From: Phaeodactylibacter sp.
Lineage (GTDB): Bacteria > Bacteroidota > Bacteroidia > Chitinophagales > Saprospiraceae
Length of the DNA: 64,000 nucleotides
NCBI RefSeq assembly: GCF_022763345.1
Contig: NZ_JALEGS010000061.1
Location: 124,001 to 188,000 of the forward strand
Reading direction: 5' to 3'
In this document: positions 1-9,478 of the stretch, one piece after another
How positions within the stretch are numbered: position 1 is the stretch's first letter
Layout: every line of letters starts with the position of its first letter
Translations under genes and position numbers: made by a program
The notes under the pieces: generated by a model
The model's database searches: none
Told to the model about the DNA's origin: nothing
What the model saw: only the letters and a program-made list of their open reading frames with translations

Positions 1-1
1 T

Positions 2-808
2 AATAACTTAGTCGCTTTCTGGCGGGAGCTCCCTGCCGGATGGACGGGGGTTCCGGGTATGCCGGTTCGTTTTGCCGACTCCATTGCCATTCCCAACGCA
101 CAGTCCTTTAGCAATTTATTTCAGTCGATTGAAAACTCCCCTACTGCGTATGGGTATGATGTCGCCATAGCCCAGTTTAATGGTTTTCTGGGTTATGATT
201 GCAACAATTTCAAAGGGGTCTCGAAATTCAGATGGGATACTACCGCTAATGCATTCAATCTGGAGTGGACCAATAACAGCGTCAACATGAATGGCGTGCT
301 GGCCTATTCTTCAGGCAGCAACTTAGTCTACGGAACAGGAAAGGAAACGGATTGCATTTATTACTACTATGGGTTAAATTGGGAGAATGGAGCGCTCGAA
401 CTAAGCATTCCGCTGGGGCCTGAAGAAGACTTTCCTGATGACCCGCTTTACGATCAGGGCGTTAACCACGTTATTGATGAAGACGGCAGTATTTATTATT
501 CGGGGTCAAGGTCATTGGTTAAGCTGCAGCGGTTCCCCCGATTGACTTCCGTCAAAGGGGCAGAACGGGCTGCACCGGAATTTATCGTTTATCCGAACCC
601 GGCCGGAAACGCGGCATGGGTTGACGGCATATCCCTGGAGGGAAATGCGTATCGGATATTCTCTGCTGAAGGGCGCTGCCTGAAGCAGGCCACAATCGTC
701 AACCAGCGTATCGACTTGTCCGGAGTACCGGATGGATTGGTGTTTGTACAGTTTGTTGTCGGGGGGCAATTGGTGACGAAAAAAGTAATAAAGGCCAGTC
801 AGGAGTAA
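2..808 (+). CDS. C-terminal part of a secreted protein with type IX sorting domain (5' end outside window)
   Basis: The frame is open from base 2 with no stop, so the first ATG in view (59) is probably internal and the gene starts before the window. The visible 268 residues hold a region rich in Asn, Tyr and Gly with no family I recognise. A C-terminal domain of about 75 residues opens with FIVYPNP and ends in a basic tail (TKKVIKASQE). That YPNP start is the hallmark of type A sorting domains, which direct export through the Bacteroidota type IX secretion system. Function of the passenger is unknown. Confidence 0.8.
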   Translation, partial: NNLVAFWRELPAGWTGVPGMPVRFADSIAIPNAQSFSNLFQSIENSPTAYGYDVAIAQFNGFLGYDCNNFKGVSKFRWDTTANAFNLEWTNNSVNMNGVLAYSSGSNLVYGTGKETDCIYYYYGLNWENGALELSIPLGPEEDFPDDPLYDQGVNHVIDEDGSIYYSGSRSLVKLQRFPRLTSVKGAERAAPEFIVYPNPAGNAAWVDGISLEGNAYRIFSAEGRCLKQATIVNQRIDLSGVPDGLVFVQFVVGGQLVTKKVIKASQE

Positions 809-901
809 GCCTTGCACTCTTTATTCTATGAAATTTGACGGGACAGCTCTGCCGCCGGAATCCAGATTTAAAAGATTTTGATTGCATCAGAGCCTGATGT
901 C

Positions 902-1855
902 TCACAAAAGCCCTTCCATAGACTGCTTTAGTACGGAGGCAGAATGGTGCAGCGCCTGTTGTTCCGCCTCGCTCAGGTTGGCTACGAGCACTTTCTCAAT
1001 GCCGTCTTTGGAGACCAGGCAGGGCACGCTCAGGCAGATATCATCCAGGCCGTACTCTCCCTTCAGCTTTACCGAAACGGTGAGTATGCTGTGGCTGTCG
1101 CGCAAAATGGCTTTCACGATACGCACGAGGGCCTGCCCAACGGCGAAGTTGGTCGCGCCCTTATAGTCGATGATGTGGTAGGCAGAGTTTTTGACCGCCT
1201 CGAAGATGCTGCGGCTGCGTTCCGGCCAGTGCTCTTGCAGCCCGTTAGACTGCACATATTGTTGAATAGATACGCCGCCCAGGTTGGTCAGCGACCAGGC
1301 CGGGAGTTCACTGTCGCCGTGCTCGCCAAGAATATAGGCATGCACGCTCTTGACATCCACCCCCATTTCCTGACTGATGAAGTAGCGGAACCGGGCACTG
1401 TCCAGTACGGTGCCGGAGCCAAAAATATGGCTGCGCGACCAACGCGAATGGTTGAGCGCCACCTGCGTCAGTACATCCACCGGATTGGTGACGATGACGA
1501 CGATGGCGCGGGACTGCTGCTCAATGATGTCATCCATGATGCCCTCGATGATACTGGCGTTGCGCTTTAGTAAATCAAGACGGGTTTCTCCGGAGCGCTG
1601 GGCGCTGCCCGCTGTGATGACGATGACATTTGCATCGCCGTAGTCAGTCGCATCTCCCACTTCAATGGATACAGACGGGTAGAAAGGCAGCCCATGCGAG
1701 AGGTCGGCCACCTGCCCCTCTGCCAGGTTCTGGTTTTGGTCAATTAGGCAGATGTTGCTGGCGGCACCACTTTGTGCCAGCGCGTAGGCAAAGGTGGCAC
1801 CAACGGCACCAGCGCCAACAATAACAACTTTACGGGGGGAGGATGGGGTGGGCAT
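902..1855 (-). CDS. ldh: L-lactate dehydrogenase
   Basis: NAD-dependent enzyme interconverting pyruvate and L-lactate, cytosolic, 317 residues, the usual family length. The N-terminal Rossmann motif VGAGAVGA lies near residue 13. The substrate loop reads AQRSGETR, with Gln86 at the position that separates lactate from malate dehydrogenases (Arg in the latter). TNPVDV, an Asp152/Arg155 pair in LDSARFR, and the catalytic His179 in GEHGDSE are all present. Single gene, transcribed towards the T9SS gene and divergent from the DUF2459 gene. The Gln is the reason for choosing LDH over MDH; kinetics are not shown by sequence. Confidence 0.93.
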   Translation of the reverse strand: MPTPSSPRKVVIVGAGAVGATFAYALAQSGAASNICLIDQNQNLAEGQVADLSHGLPFYPSVSIEVGDATDYGDANVIVITAGSAQRSGETRLDLLKRNASIIEGIMDDIIEQQSRAIVVIVTNPVDVLTQVALNHSRWSRSHIFGSGTVLDSARFRYFISQEMGVDVKSVHAYILGEHGDSELPAWSLTNLGGVSIQQYVQSNGLQEHWPERSRSIFEAVKNSAYHIIDYKGATNFAVGQALVRIVKAILRDSHSILTVSVKLKGEYGLDDICLSVPCLVSKDGIEKVLVANLSEAEQQALHHSASVLKQSMEGLL

Positions 1856-2053
1856 GAGGTTTAGGTTTTTATTTTGAAAAGCAAAACCACAAGGGAGCTC
1901 CTAATGTTCAGACGGGTTGAACGCCTTCAGCCTTATTCCTGCCTTCGTCTACCTGGCTTTCCAGTGCCAGGGTACAAAAAAATTAACAAAAAATTAGCCT
2001 CCGCCGCTCACTGCACATCAGAATTCCCCCGTTCTTTGCAAAAACCTTAAGCC

Positions 2054-2752
2054 ATGGTAGTTCTGACCATTTTGGGGTGGGCGATATTGGGATTTTTCCT
2101 TTTTGTCGCTCTGTACAGCCTCATCGGCCTTCTGTGCTTCACCATTCCCGTGAACCGGCGATTCCGGAATATCAAGCGGGACGTGGAAATCTTCGTGGTG
2201 TCCAATGGGGTTCACGTGGACTATATCGTGCCCAGTATTTCTTCCGTTTTTAACTGGAAAAAGGTCTTGGACGACCGCCATTACGAAACACCTTTCACCG
2301 CAAACAGTTACCTTGGCATCGGCTGGGGCGACCGCGGATTTTACCTGGAGGTCGACGAATGGGCCAACCTAAAGCCCAGCGTGGCGGCACGGGCCATGCT
2401 GATCCCTACGCCTACTCTCATGCACATCACTTCCCACCCGGAGCTGCCCAAAGACCAAAAACGCCTGGAGCGCATTCACCTGAGCAATGCACAGTACCTA
2501 CAGCTGTGCGACTACATTTGCAGCTACTTTCAGGAAAAAGACGGTAAAGTTATCCACCTGCCGGGCAAAGGCTACACTGCCAATGACAACTTCTACGAAG
2601 CCCGGGGGCATTACCATGCCTTCGGTACCTGCAATTTCTGGATCAACCGGGGGCTGATTCGGATTGGGGTGCGTGCACCGGTTTGGTCGCACGGTGGTGC
2701 CGGTATTTTTTATCAGCTGAAAAAAGCTTTGCCGGAGCCGGTGACCGCTTGA
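2054..2752 (+). CDS. DUF2459 / TIGR02117 family protein
   Basis: This 232-residue protein has one N-terminal membrane helix (residues 3-32) followed by a soluble domain. NGVHVDYIVP near residue 51 matches the family's conserved NGxHxD/xIVLP segment, and GWGDRGFY (about residue 91) and the late WSHGGAG stretch fit the same family. The family is widespread and uncharacterised; some members sit near polyhydroxyalkanoate genes but nothing here supports that link. It faces the Na+/phosphate transporter gene convergently. Confidence 0.75.
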   Translation: MVVLTILGWAILGFFLFVALYSLIGLLCFTIPVNRRFRNIKRDVEIFVVSNGVHVDYIVPSISSVFNWKKVLDDRHYETPFTANSYLGIGWGDRGFYLEVDEWANLKPSVAARAMLIPTPTLMHITSHPELPKDQKRLERIHLSNAQYLQLCDYICSYFQEKDGKVIHLPGKGYTANDNFYEARGHYHAFGTCNFWINRGLIRIGVRAPVWSHGGAGIFYQLKKALPEPVTA

Positions 2753-2838
2753 TGCTTACACTGCCCCGGAGGCTGAAATACAATCTGTAACAGCAGCCGC
2801 CTGCCATGAGAGGTTTACCACCATTTTCCGTTTCCCCT

Positions 2839-2864
2839 CCAGCTGTTTATCCATATACAGCTGG
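2839..2864. terminator. hairpin between convergent genes
   Basis: An 8-bp perfect inverted repeat, CCAGCTGT / ACAGCTGG, with a 10-nt loop lies between the convergent DUF2459 and Na+/Pi transporter genes. There is no long T run, so a role as a two-way terminator is an inference from position. Confidence 0.35.
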
Positions 2865-2905
2865 TTAAAGATAGGTGCCTGAAGGCAATTGGCTTAGCCG
2901 TACTT

Positions 2906-4009
2906 CTACCTGGAAAACATCATGAACATCATCGGTACCATGAAAAAGACCACTAGAATGTACATCAGCCCTACCATACGGTTGTTTTGCGATAGCTGCC
3001 CCAGCTTGCCTGCCATGCGGACTGGTATATTTCTGATATACTCAATGGGGAAAAATAGGAATACACCTGCTAAATTGAAGATCACATGACAAATGGCAAT
3101 GGCGAGGGCTATTTCATTCTGCGATAATGCCGCAATCAGTGCAGTAATGGTCGTGCCTACATTGGCTCCAATAAGAAAGGGGAAGACCTTCTGTAGGGTC
3201 GCCCGGTTGGAAGCGACAAGCGGTACGGTCAAAGAGGCGGTAACTGAACTCGATTGCACCCCTGCTGTAATGGCAATGCCCCAGAAAAGCGAGCGCAGGG
3301 GATGACCAAACACATATTTGTCGACGACTTCCTGCGACTTTCCAATCAGAAAGCCGCGCAGCACCATAGAAAAACCACGAAGAGAAATCAGCAGCAGGAA
3401 AAGGGAAAGGCTCAAAACCAGCACGACATTACTGTTAAGGCTGTCAATAATCCAGGCAGTAGCCGGTTTGATCGTCGCGCCTAAAATGCTGAACCCACCG
3501 CCAGAGTTGTCGTAAAGGGGGATCAGCGCAGCAAGATAGGTGGCCGCCTGACTGAGATAGCCGGTCAGCAGCTCAAATGGTAATAAGAATATAACAACCA
3601 GTATATTGAAAAAATCGTGAACAGTAGCCGCACTGATGGCATGCCCGTATTCGTCTTTATTGTGAATATGCCCCAAAGCCACAATCGTGCTGGTCACGCT
3701 GGTCCCAATATTGGCACCCATAATCATGGGGATGGCATTTTGAAAGGATAAGGTACCTGCCGCAACCAGGGTGACGATGATGGAAGTGGTCGTTGAGCTG
3801 CTTTGCATCAGCGCAGTGGCAAATAACCCAATGAATAGGGAAGTGATAGGATTGCTAGTTACCTTAAAAACGTCAGCGACTAAATCCTTGCTCATTAGCT
3901 TGAAGCCACTGCCCAGCATCGATAAGGATAGTAAGAATATGGATAAGATGATCAAAACCAGAGCAATGCGGTAGGTTTTCTTGAGTGTGGTATGGTATTG
4001 TGATTCCAT
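2906..4009 (-). CDS. Na+/phosphate symporter family protein (PNaS)
   Basis: A 367-residue polytopic membrane protein with the two inverted repeats of the Na/Pi cotransporter fold. Each repeat carries the QSSS signature: residues 69-72 (MQSSSTTTS) and 252-255 (GVQSSSVTAS), each followed by an NIGT/NVGT motif (GANIGTSVTS and GANVGTTITA). No C-terminal PhoU-like domain is present, so this is the short form. It probably imports phosphate with sodium, though related proteins may export phosphate. It lies downstream of the large hybrid sensor gene in the same direction, with a 130-bp gap. Confidence 0.85.
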   Translation of the reverse strand: MESQYHTTLKKTYRIALVLIILSIFLLSLSMLGSGFKLMSKDLVADVFKVTSNPITSLFIGLFATALMQSSSTTTSIIVTLVAAGTLSFQNAIPMIMGANIGTSVTSTIVALGHIHNKDEYGHAISAATVHDFFNILVVIFLLPFELLTGYLSQAATYLAALIPLYDNSGGGFSILGATIKPATAWIIDSLNSNVVLVLSLSLFLLLISLRGFSMVLRGFLIGKSQEVVDKYVFGHPLRSLFWGIAITAGVQSSSVTASLTVPLVASNRATLQKVFPFLIGANVGTTITALIAALSQNEIALAIAICHVIFNLAGVFLFFPIEYIRNIPVRMAGKLGQLSQNNRMVGLMYILVVFFMVPMMFMMFSR

Positions 4010-4141
4010 GGATTCGGAAAGTGAAGTATCAAGGGGATAAGATGAAACACGTGCTCAAAATAGGAGTTTAATCGCTATTTTGATAGTAAATCTATCGAAA
4101 AGGCCAAGCGAATTCATACGGAGTAAATGGGTAGCACCGCT

Positions 4142-7100
4142 CTACTGAAAATAATCCCCAGGCTTCTTTCCAAAGCGCTGATGGTACACTTTGGTCAGGT
4201 AGCTGCCTGAGCTGTAGCCGGCAGCCTGTGCGACTTCATTGACGGTGGTGTAGACCTGCCGTTCGAGGAGTTGCCGGGCAAGCTGAAGCCGGGCTTCCTG
4301 AATGTAGTTGTTGGGGGTAAGGCCGGTGAGTTTTTTGAGCCTGCGGGCGAATTGCCGTTCGCTGAGGAAGACTTGCTCAGCCAGCAACAGCGTATTGAGC
4401 TTAATCCCTTTTTCAAGGGCTGCTACAGCGGCTGCTTCCACTTCTTTTAGCCAGTCCTGATCGGCAGAAGTTGATTTGGTCTGGAATTCAAAATCCGGCT
4501 GGGCCAATGGTGTAAGATCCGGCTCGGGGACAGCCTGCCGGGTTTGGTAGTTGCGGATGAGGTTTTCCATTCGGGCTTTGAGCTCGTCCGGAGAGAAGGG
4601 CTTGAGCAGATAGTCGTCCACCCCCATGCGCAGGGCCTGTAGCTTGTCTTCCTCGGCAGACCGGGCGGTGAGCATGATGACGGGCAACTGTTGCCAGTCT
4701 GCATGTGCTTTTATTTTTTCCAGAAGGGTATAGCCGTCCATCTCCGGCATCATAACATCAGAGACGATTAACTCAATATCCTGGACTTCAGCACTCTTCG
4801 ACTCCAGCCAGGACCAGGCTTCTGCGCCATGGTTGGCCACCTGGCAGTGGTAGGTATCGGAAAGGAGCTCCAGGAGCAACTGCTGCATATCGGGATTGTC
4901 CTCTACAATCAGGACTTTCGGGTGCCCGCTGCCATTTGGGGAGGCTGGGCGTTCGACCGTTTGCGGGGACGAAAGTGCTGGTATTGGTTTGGAAAAAAGT
5001 GGGTGTGCTGCTTTTTCGTCCTCAGCCCGCTTTGCAGGAAGAGTTAATGTAAAGGTGGCGCCCTCACCCCATTTGCTCTCTACGGTGATCGCCCCATTCA
5101 TCAGTTCTGCCATTTCCTGGGACAGGGCCAGGCCAATGCCGGTGCCGCCTTCGGTGGCTATTTCGGCCTTCCGGGTTTGGAAGTACCGTTCAAATATATG
5201 GGGGAGGTCCTCTCCGGGGATGCCCCGTCCGCTATCGGCAAGCTCAATGACAAGGTTCCTGGCGGCTTGTCGGATCCGCATTGTAATGACCCCGTTTTTA
5301 GGCGTGAATTTTAGCGCATTGGACAGGAAGTTATTGATGATTTTCTCAAAACGCTTGCGGTCAATCAGGTAGAGGGCATCTTCCTCCAGTTCGCATTCCA
5401 AACGGTATTCGATATGCTTTAAATGGGCACCGGACTCATAGGCGGCAAACAGTTGACGGCAAAATATGGCAAGGGGGGTAGGCACTTCCTTTAGTTCGGC
5501 TTTTTTGGCTTCCAGTCTGGAGAGTTCGAGCAATTCTTCAATCAGCCGGCTTAGCTTGCCAGCGTTGTTGAGTACTTTTTGCAGGCCCTCTTTTATAGTG
5601 TGTGTTAGGGAGGAACCCTGGGCTTGGATTAGATGTTCCAGTGGGGCTTTGATCAGCGTGACAGGCGTGCGCAGCTCATGGGAAATATTAGTAAAAAACC
5701 GGGACTTCAGCTCATCCAGCTGTTTCAGTTCTTCAGCTTGCTGCTCGATGAGCTTTTTATCCTTACGGATCTGTCGGGTGCGTAGCCTCACCTCGCGTTC
5801 CAGCCGCCTGGACTCCAGCTGTTTGTTGCGGGCCCAGAGCAGACCAAAGGCTATAAATGGAAGGGCAAGCAGCAAATAGAACCAGGCTTGCTTGTAAAAG
5901 AATTCCCGGGCGTGGATATCTATGGCAATAGGGTTGGTGGTCCAGTTATTCCTGAAATCAGCTCCCTTTATCAGCAACCGGTATTTTCCGGCAGGCAAAC
6001 GGCTGATGTTCAGTTCCGGCTGAGTGCCCAGGTAGCGCCAGTCTTTGTCTTTGCCTTCGATCATATAGGCATACCGGTTGTCCTCCGGCTTCAGATAGCT
6101 GGAAAGCCCAAACCTGAGGCGCAGGTGGGGGTGCTCGGGTGTGATCTCCAGTACACCCAAATGGCCCAGATTCCGGTGCCGGACGACTTCGGCATTCAAT
6201 TCCGTATCGTAATAACCGATCTCCGTCAGATAAATCTTGACCTCTTCTTCGGATTGGAGTTCATTCTTTAAGGCAACAGGATCAAGAATACTGGCCCCTT
6301 CCCGGCTGCCAAACCATAACTTGCCATCTTCATCCTTAAATGGGTCAAAGCGCTCAAAAACGTCAGAAGTGAGCCCATCTTCTTTGTGGAAGCTATTGAG
6401 GACTACCCCTTCTTTTGAAACCAGATTAATTCCATATTCTGTACCCACCCAAATATCTCCTTCCCCGTCCTCAGTGACACTCATGACGGTATTGCTGGAA
6501 AGGCCCTGACCTTTATTGATCACCTTGATCGTTTTTGATTTTGGGTCATAGAGGTTCAAACCTCCAAGAAGTGTACCCAGCCACAACTGTCCCCGTTGGT
6601 CTTCCCAAATGGAAGTAAAGCGGAAGTCTGAAAAGCCTTGTTCGGTACTCAGCTTTTCGCTTTGTTCCTTTTCGAGATCTATTCTCCACAAACCATTATT
6701 GGTGGGTATCCAAACTATTCCATTGCCGGCTACCAGGATATCCCGGACAAAGCCCTGAAAACTTCGCTGAACCCCCGGGCCAAAGGTTACCTCTTTATTC
6801 GTCTTTAAATCCAAAAAGAAAATCTCAGCCCGGTTATATTGTATAATTGCAAGGTCGTCCCGCACCAACGCAAAAAGAGCTGACTGGATTTTCAAAGGGT
6901 AGGTTTTACAGCTTTGGGTGCGGGGGTCAAAGCGCACAAGATGGCTATGAGAAAGTAGCCATAAACGCCCTTTGTCATCAGGAATAATTTGCTGCCTCAT
7001 CCCTTTGCCAAACGGAGGAGGGGTGATGTGGCAGTCCGGACCCTTGAACGCAGTGGTTTCACCTGTCTCCTGATTATATGCGAACCAGCCCTCCCCAATG

Positions 7101-8293
7101 GTATTGACGAGTACACGTCGGTCCGGGAGCTGAGCCATGGAGCTGATCCATTTACCCTGTAGCGTTTGCTGGATCAACTTTTGGTTTCGGACCCCTGCGG
7201 TGACCAAGCCTTTGCCTGTGATCATGAAAACCTGTTCCATGAAATTTTGGCTTGCGAGGCTTCTGATTTCCTTCTGGTCTGCGATCACCTCTGAATAATC
7301 AAACCACGCACCGCTGCTGGTGGAAAGGAGCGCATGATAATCTCCGGAGCGGTCCATGAACAGCAGGCAAATTTGCCCGGCTTGATCCTGGAAGATGTTC
7401 TTGGGCTGCCAGTTAGGAGGGAAATCAGCCTTTGTTGAGATAAAGTGGTCCCGGACAGGATCATATTTCAGTAACTGCAAGCCTTCTGCTGCGGGTAATA
7501 GTAGAAAGGTTGCTCCCTGTGGTTTTTTGCAAACAATGGGCAAGGGGCGATTATCTCTGGAATCAGGGACAGAGATTGGGGTTCCTGCCTTAAAATCCTG
7601 CAGCGTATAGACTTTTTTCTCTGACGACCTGAGGTCAAATTGAATGACTTCGAAATCAGGGGTGCCAATCCATACAGCCTGCGATTCATTCCGCATAAAA
7701 TAACTGCCCAAAACACCGGTGCAAAGCCGGTGCCTGAAAGAAGAAATAGGGGTGAGCTGGTCGTCCTCCAGTTGGAATAATGCAAGGGTACTGTCTTGTT
7801 TCATGCCGAGAACATGGGATTTTCCATATTCTGTGGATACGGCAAGCGTACGAAGGATTTGGAAAGCGTTGTCTGTGAATAAATTTGTTTTGCTTATCCG
7901 GGTATCAGGGTTCATTACGAAAAAGCCGTTTTGCCTTTCAGTACCCAGAATACGCCCGCTTTCTTCAACTGCTCTGACCCATGGAACGTCTAGTATACTT
8001 CCATCTTCTTTGAATGCTTCAATAGGCTGAAAGCTATATCCGTCAAACTGGAACAAACCAATAGAGTTGATCAGGATGTCAACGCCGCAGGGCTTGAGCC
8101 ATAGCCGGCCATTCCCATCCATCAAAGTGCCTTCGAAACACTTTTTGGAGTAAGGGTCATTTTCTTTGTAGAAGGTGTTGAGGTAGGAGCGCTCCAACTT
8201 GGGCAAAGCCTGCACCTGTTGTGCAACAGCACCGGGTATTGCACAGCCCCAAATGATCAAGAGAAGGAACAGGATGCGCTCTCGCATCTTCAT
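4142..8293 (-). CDS. hybrid two-component system sensor/regulator (one-protein HTCS)
   Basis: The 1383 residues carry a whole signalling route. In order: signal peptide (1-24); periplasmic beta-propeller repeats with WIGT/LWLGT-type two-component propeller signatures; a Y_Y_Y domain around 700-780; one membrane helix near 800-820; a HisKA domain with phospho-acceptor His in ISHELRTP near 871; a HATPase domain with GRGIPGEDLPHIF and GTGIGLAL; a receiver domain with phospho-acceptor Asp in SDVMMPEMDG near 1178; and a C-terminal AraC-type DNA-binding domain (about 1283-1383). Such proteins usually sense an extracellular ligand and activate nearby genes; the ligand cannot be read here. The adjacent phosphate transporter gene is a possible target. 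Confidence 0.93.
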   Translation of the reverse strand: MKMRERILFLLLIIWGCAIPGAVAQQVQALPKLERSYLNTFYKENDPYSKKCFEGTLMDGNGRLWLKPCGVDILINSIGLFQFDGYSFQPIEAFKEDGSILDVPWVRAVEESGRILGTERQNGFFVMNPDTRISKTNLFTDNAFQILRTLAVSTEYGKSHVLGMKQDSTLALFQLEDDQLTPISSFRHRLCTGVLGSYFMRNESQAVWIGTPDFEVIQFDLRSSEKKVYTLQDFKAGTPISVPDSRDNRPLPIVCKKPQGATFLLLPAAEGLQLLKYDPVRDHFISTKADFPPNWQPKNIFQDQAGQICLLFMDRSGDYHALLSTSSGAWFDYSEVIADQKEIRSLASQNFMEQVFMITGKGLVTAGVRNQKLIQQTLQGKWISSMAQLPDRRVLVNTIGEGWFAYNQETGETTAFKGPDCHITPPPFGKGMRQQIIPDDKGRLWLLSHSHLVRFDPRTQSCKTYPLKIQSALFALVRDDLAIIQYNRAEIFFLDLKTNKEVTFGPGVQRSFQGFVRDILVAGNGIVWIPTNNGLWRIDLEKEQSEKLSTEQGFSDFRFTSIWEDQRGQLWLGTLLGGLNLYDPKSKTIKVINKGQGLSSNTVMSVTEDGEGDIWVGTEYGINLVSKEGVVLNSFHKEDGLTSDVFERFDPFKDEDGKLWFGSREGASILDPVALKNELQSEEEVKIYLTEIGYYDTELNAEVVRHRNLGHLGVLEITPEHPHLRLRFGLSSYLKPEDNRYAYMIEGKDKDWRYLGTQPELNISRLPAGKYRLLIKGADFRNNWTTNPIAIDIHAREFFYKQAWFYLLLALPFIAFGLLWARNKQLESRRLEREVRLRTRQIRKDKKLIEQQAEELKQLDELKSRFFTNISHELRTPVTLIKAPLEHLIQAQGSSLTHTIKEGLQKVLNNAGKLSRLIEELLELSRLEAKKAELKEVPTPLAIFCRQLFAAYESGAHLKHIEYRLECELEEDALYLIDRKRFEKIINNFLSNALKFTPKNGVITMRIRQAARNLVIELADSGRGIPGEDLPHIFERYFQTRKAEIATEGGTGIGLALSQEMAELMNGAITVESKWGEGATFTLTLPAKRAEDEKAAHPLFSKPIPALSSPQTVERPASPNGSGHPKVLIVEDNPDMQQLLLELLSDTYHCQVANHGAEAWSWLESKSAEVQDIELIVSDVMMPEMDGYTLLEKIKAHADWQQLPVIMLTARSAEEDKLQALRMGVDDYLLKPFSPDELKARMENLIRNYQTRQAVPEPDLTPLAQPDFEFQTKSTSADQDWLKEVEAAAVAALEKGIKLNTLLLAEQVFLSERQFARRLKKLTGLTPNNYIQEARLQLARQLLERQVYTTVNEVAQAAGYSSGSYLTKVYHQRFGKKPGDYFQ

Positions 8294-8329
8294 CGTGTTA
8301 TTTGCCTATGTTAGATTTGAATCGCTTCT

Positions 8330-8337
8330 CAAATATA
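8330..8337 (-). promoter_or_regulatory. candidate -7 box for the hybrid sensor gene
   Basis: On the minus strand this reads TATATTTG, an exact match to the Bacteroidota TAnnTTTG -7 element, about 36 bases upstream of the sensor ATG. I did not find a clear -33 TTG at the expected spacing. Confidence 0.4.
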
Positions 8338-8545
8338 GCGTAAAGTAGGAAGGGAGCAGGCTGTTTTCCAATTTTGTTGAGCGTATTTCCAGTTTTTTGA
8401 CCCATTGGTATTCCTGCTAAGTGTTTGGTTTTTAATGGTTTGTTGCTTTGTGTCCGGGTTTTGTCCAATAATGTCCGGATTTTGGCCTTCACCTGCCCCC
8501 ATCTTTGCTTCAACAAATTTATTGATCACCTAAACTATAATACAG

Positions 8546-8689
8546 ATGAAAACGCAAACCCTGACTTTCGATGCACAGCCAAAAACAGAAACTAAGGTTG
8601 ACCTCAAAAAAGCTGTAGTATGCACAGCCTGCCTTTCCTTTTTTCCACTTGTCTACGTCATAGGTAAACTTTTTATGTCGCTCGGTTAA
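8546..8689 (+). CDS. small hypothetical membrane protein (47 aa)
   Basis: ATG to TAA encodes 47 residues: a polar N-terminal half (MKTQTLTFDAQPKTE) and a hydrophobic C-terminal half with two Cys (VVCTACL) and one likely membrane helix ending KLFMSLG. It is divergent from the hybrid sensor gene. No family recognised. A TATAAT-like box sits immediately before the ATG, which would leave almost no leader. It could be chance; the hydrophobic pattern and clean start argue for a gene. Confidence 0.4.
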   Translation: MKTQTLTFDAQPKTETKVDLKKAVVCTACLSFFPLVYVIGKLFMSLG

Positions 8690-9062
8690 GGGCAATTGCT
8701 GCGTTCAACCCCACCACACAGATGATACGAACTGGAAATGACCGCTCCAACCGAGGTTGGTCAGATGTATTGCCTGTCGTTTCCGCCCCCTTACTTAGGC
8801 GCTTCTTGCTCCGCCAGGTGGGTGGGGGAGAGCTAGATAGGCGTTGGCGTTTCGTGAAAGGAGTAGACGCTGGTCCAAGGAGCACTAAAGGTTTTTTGTC
8901 AACGATTTGTATACTGACAATTAAGTGGTCTCCGATAAAGATCGGAGCAGCAAACCTACTCAATGCCTGTCCGTGTCTCGCCCCCTGTGGCTTTGGCCAC
9001 CGGAGACTGTACTTAAAGGCAGGCGGGTCAGCGTTGGCGCTGGGAAGTGGCTTGCACTTGCC

Positions 9063-9115
9063 CTGATAAGCTTGACTTCATCAGCGGACTGTCCTGACAA
9101 GCTGCGCTTCGTCAG
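9063..9115. repeat. two diverged palindromic repeat units
   Basis: Two units 31 bp apart share the pattern CTGAy-AAGCT-n-CTTC-rTCAG. The first pairs CTGAT with ATCAG (9063-9084); the second pairs CTGACAAGC with GCTTCGTCAG with one bulge (9094-9115). Differences between the copies tend to keep the pairing, which points to selection for a folded structure. Confidence 0.5.
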
Positions 9116-9140
9116 TGGCCGATGTCGCAAATCCAAGATT

Positions 9141-9226
9141 CCAGACGATGAGTGTCTGGATCCAAGACCCAGACGATGAGTGTCTGGATCAATGACCCCA
9201 GACGATGAATGTCTGGATCATTGACC
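9141..9226. repeat. tandem array of three palindromic 28-29 bp units
   Basis: Units start at 9141, 9169 and 9198. Each begins with CCAGACGATGAGTGTCTGG (third copy has A for G in the loop), a 6-bp stem with a 7-nt loop, followed by GGATC and a short AT-rich tail. In the third unit flanking AATGA / TCATT lengthen the stem. They resemble REP-type extragenic palindromes. Confidence 0.7.
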
Positions 9227-9314
9227 CGACATTTATCGTTCCCCCGTGCGGGCTGACAGCGCCAGTAGGTGACCACTTCGTATTGTGTATAAATAGGGAA
9301 TGTATTGAAAGTAG

Positions 9315-9349
9315 AAAACCCCTGAATACTTTGATATTCAGGGGTTTTT
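9315..9349 (+). terminator. strong intrinsic terminator
   Basis: A perfect 10-bp stem CCCCTGAATA (9319-9328) / TATTCAGGGG (9335-9344) with a 6-nt loop, preceded by AAAA and followed by TTTTT, so it could stop transcription in either direction. No gene lies directly before it, so it may shield the backbone from the island or belong to an unrecognised small RNA. Confidence 0.8.
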
Positions 9350-9478
9350 CTTGTAGACCTACTAGGTCCACATATCAGTGCAATTATACGGGATAATCCG
9401 GTATTTCTACCTAAAAACCCCTCTATTTTGCTCCATTTCTAGCGAAACCTCTTCTTGAAGCGGAAAAGGCAGGAACAC

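Noticed and set aside
944..1643. Long open frames opposite the lactate dehydrogenase gene
   Set aside because: They mirror the GC-rich coding strand of ldh, lack domains and have no start signals; shadows.
8722..9179. Two plus-strand frames of 84-114 codons
   Set aside because: They run across the hairpin repeats, have no recognisable protein features and are rich in Cys/Arg/Gly as read-through of repeats would be.
9141..9226. Repeats looking like a CRISPR array
   Set aside because: Only three units, with 9-10 bp between the 19-bp cores and the spacers themselves similar; no cas genes.
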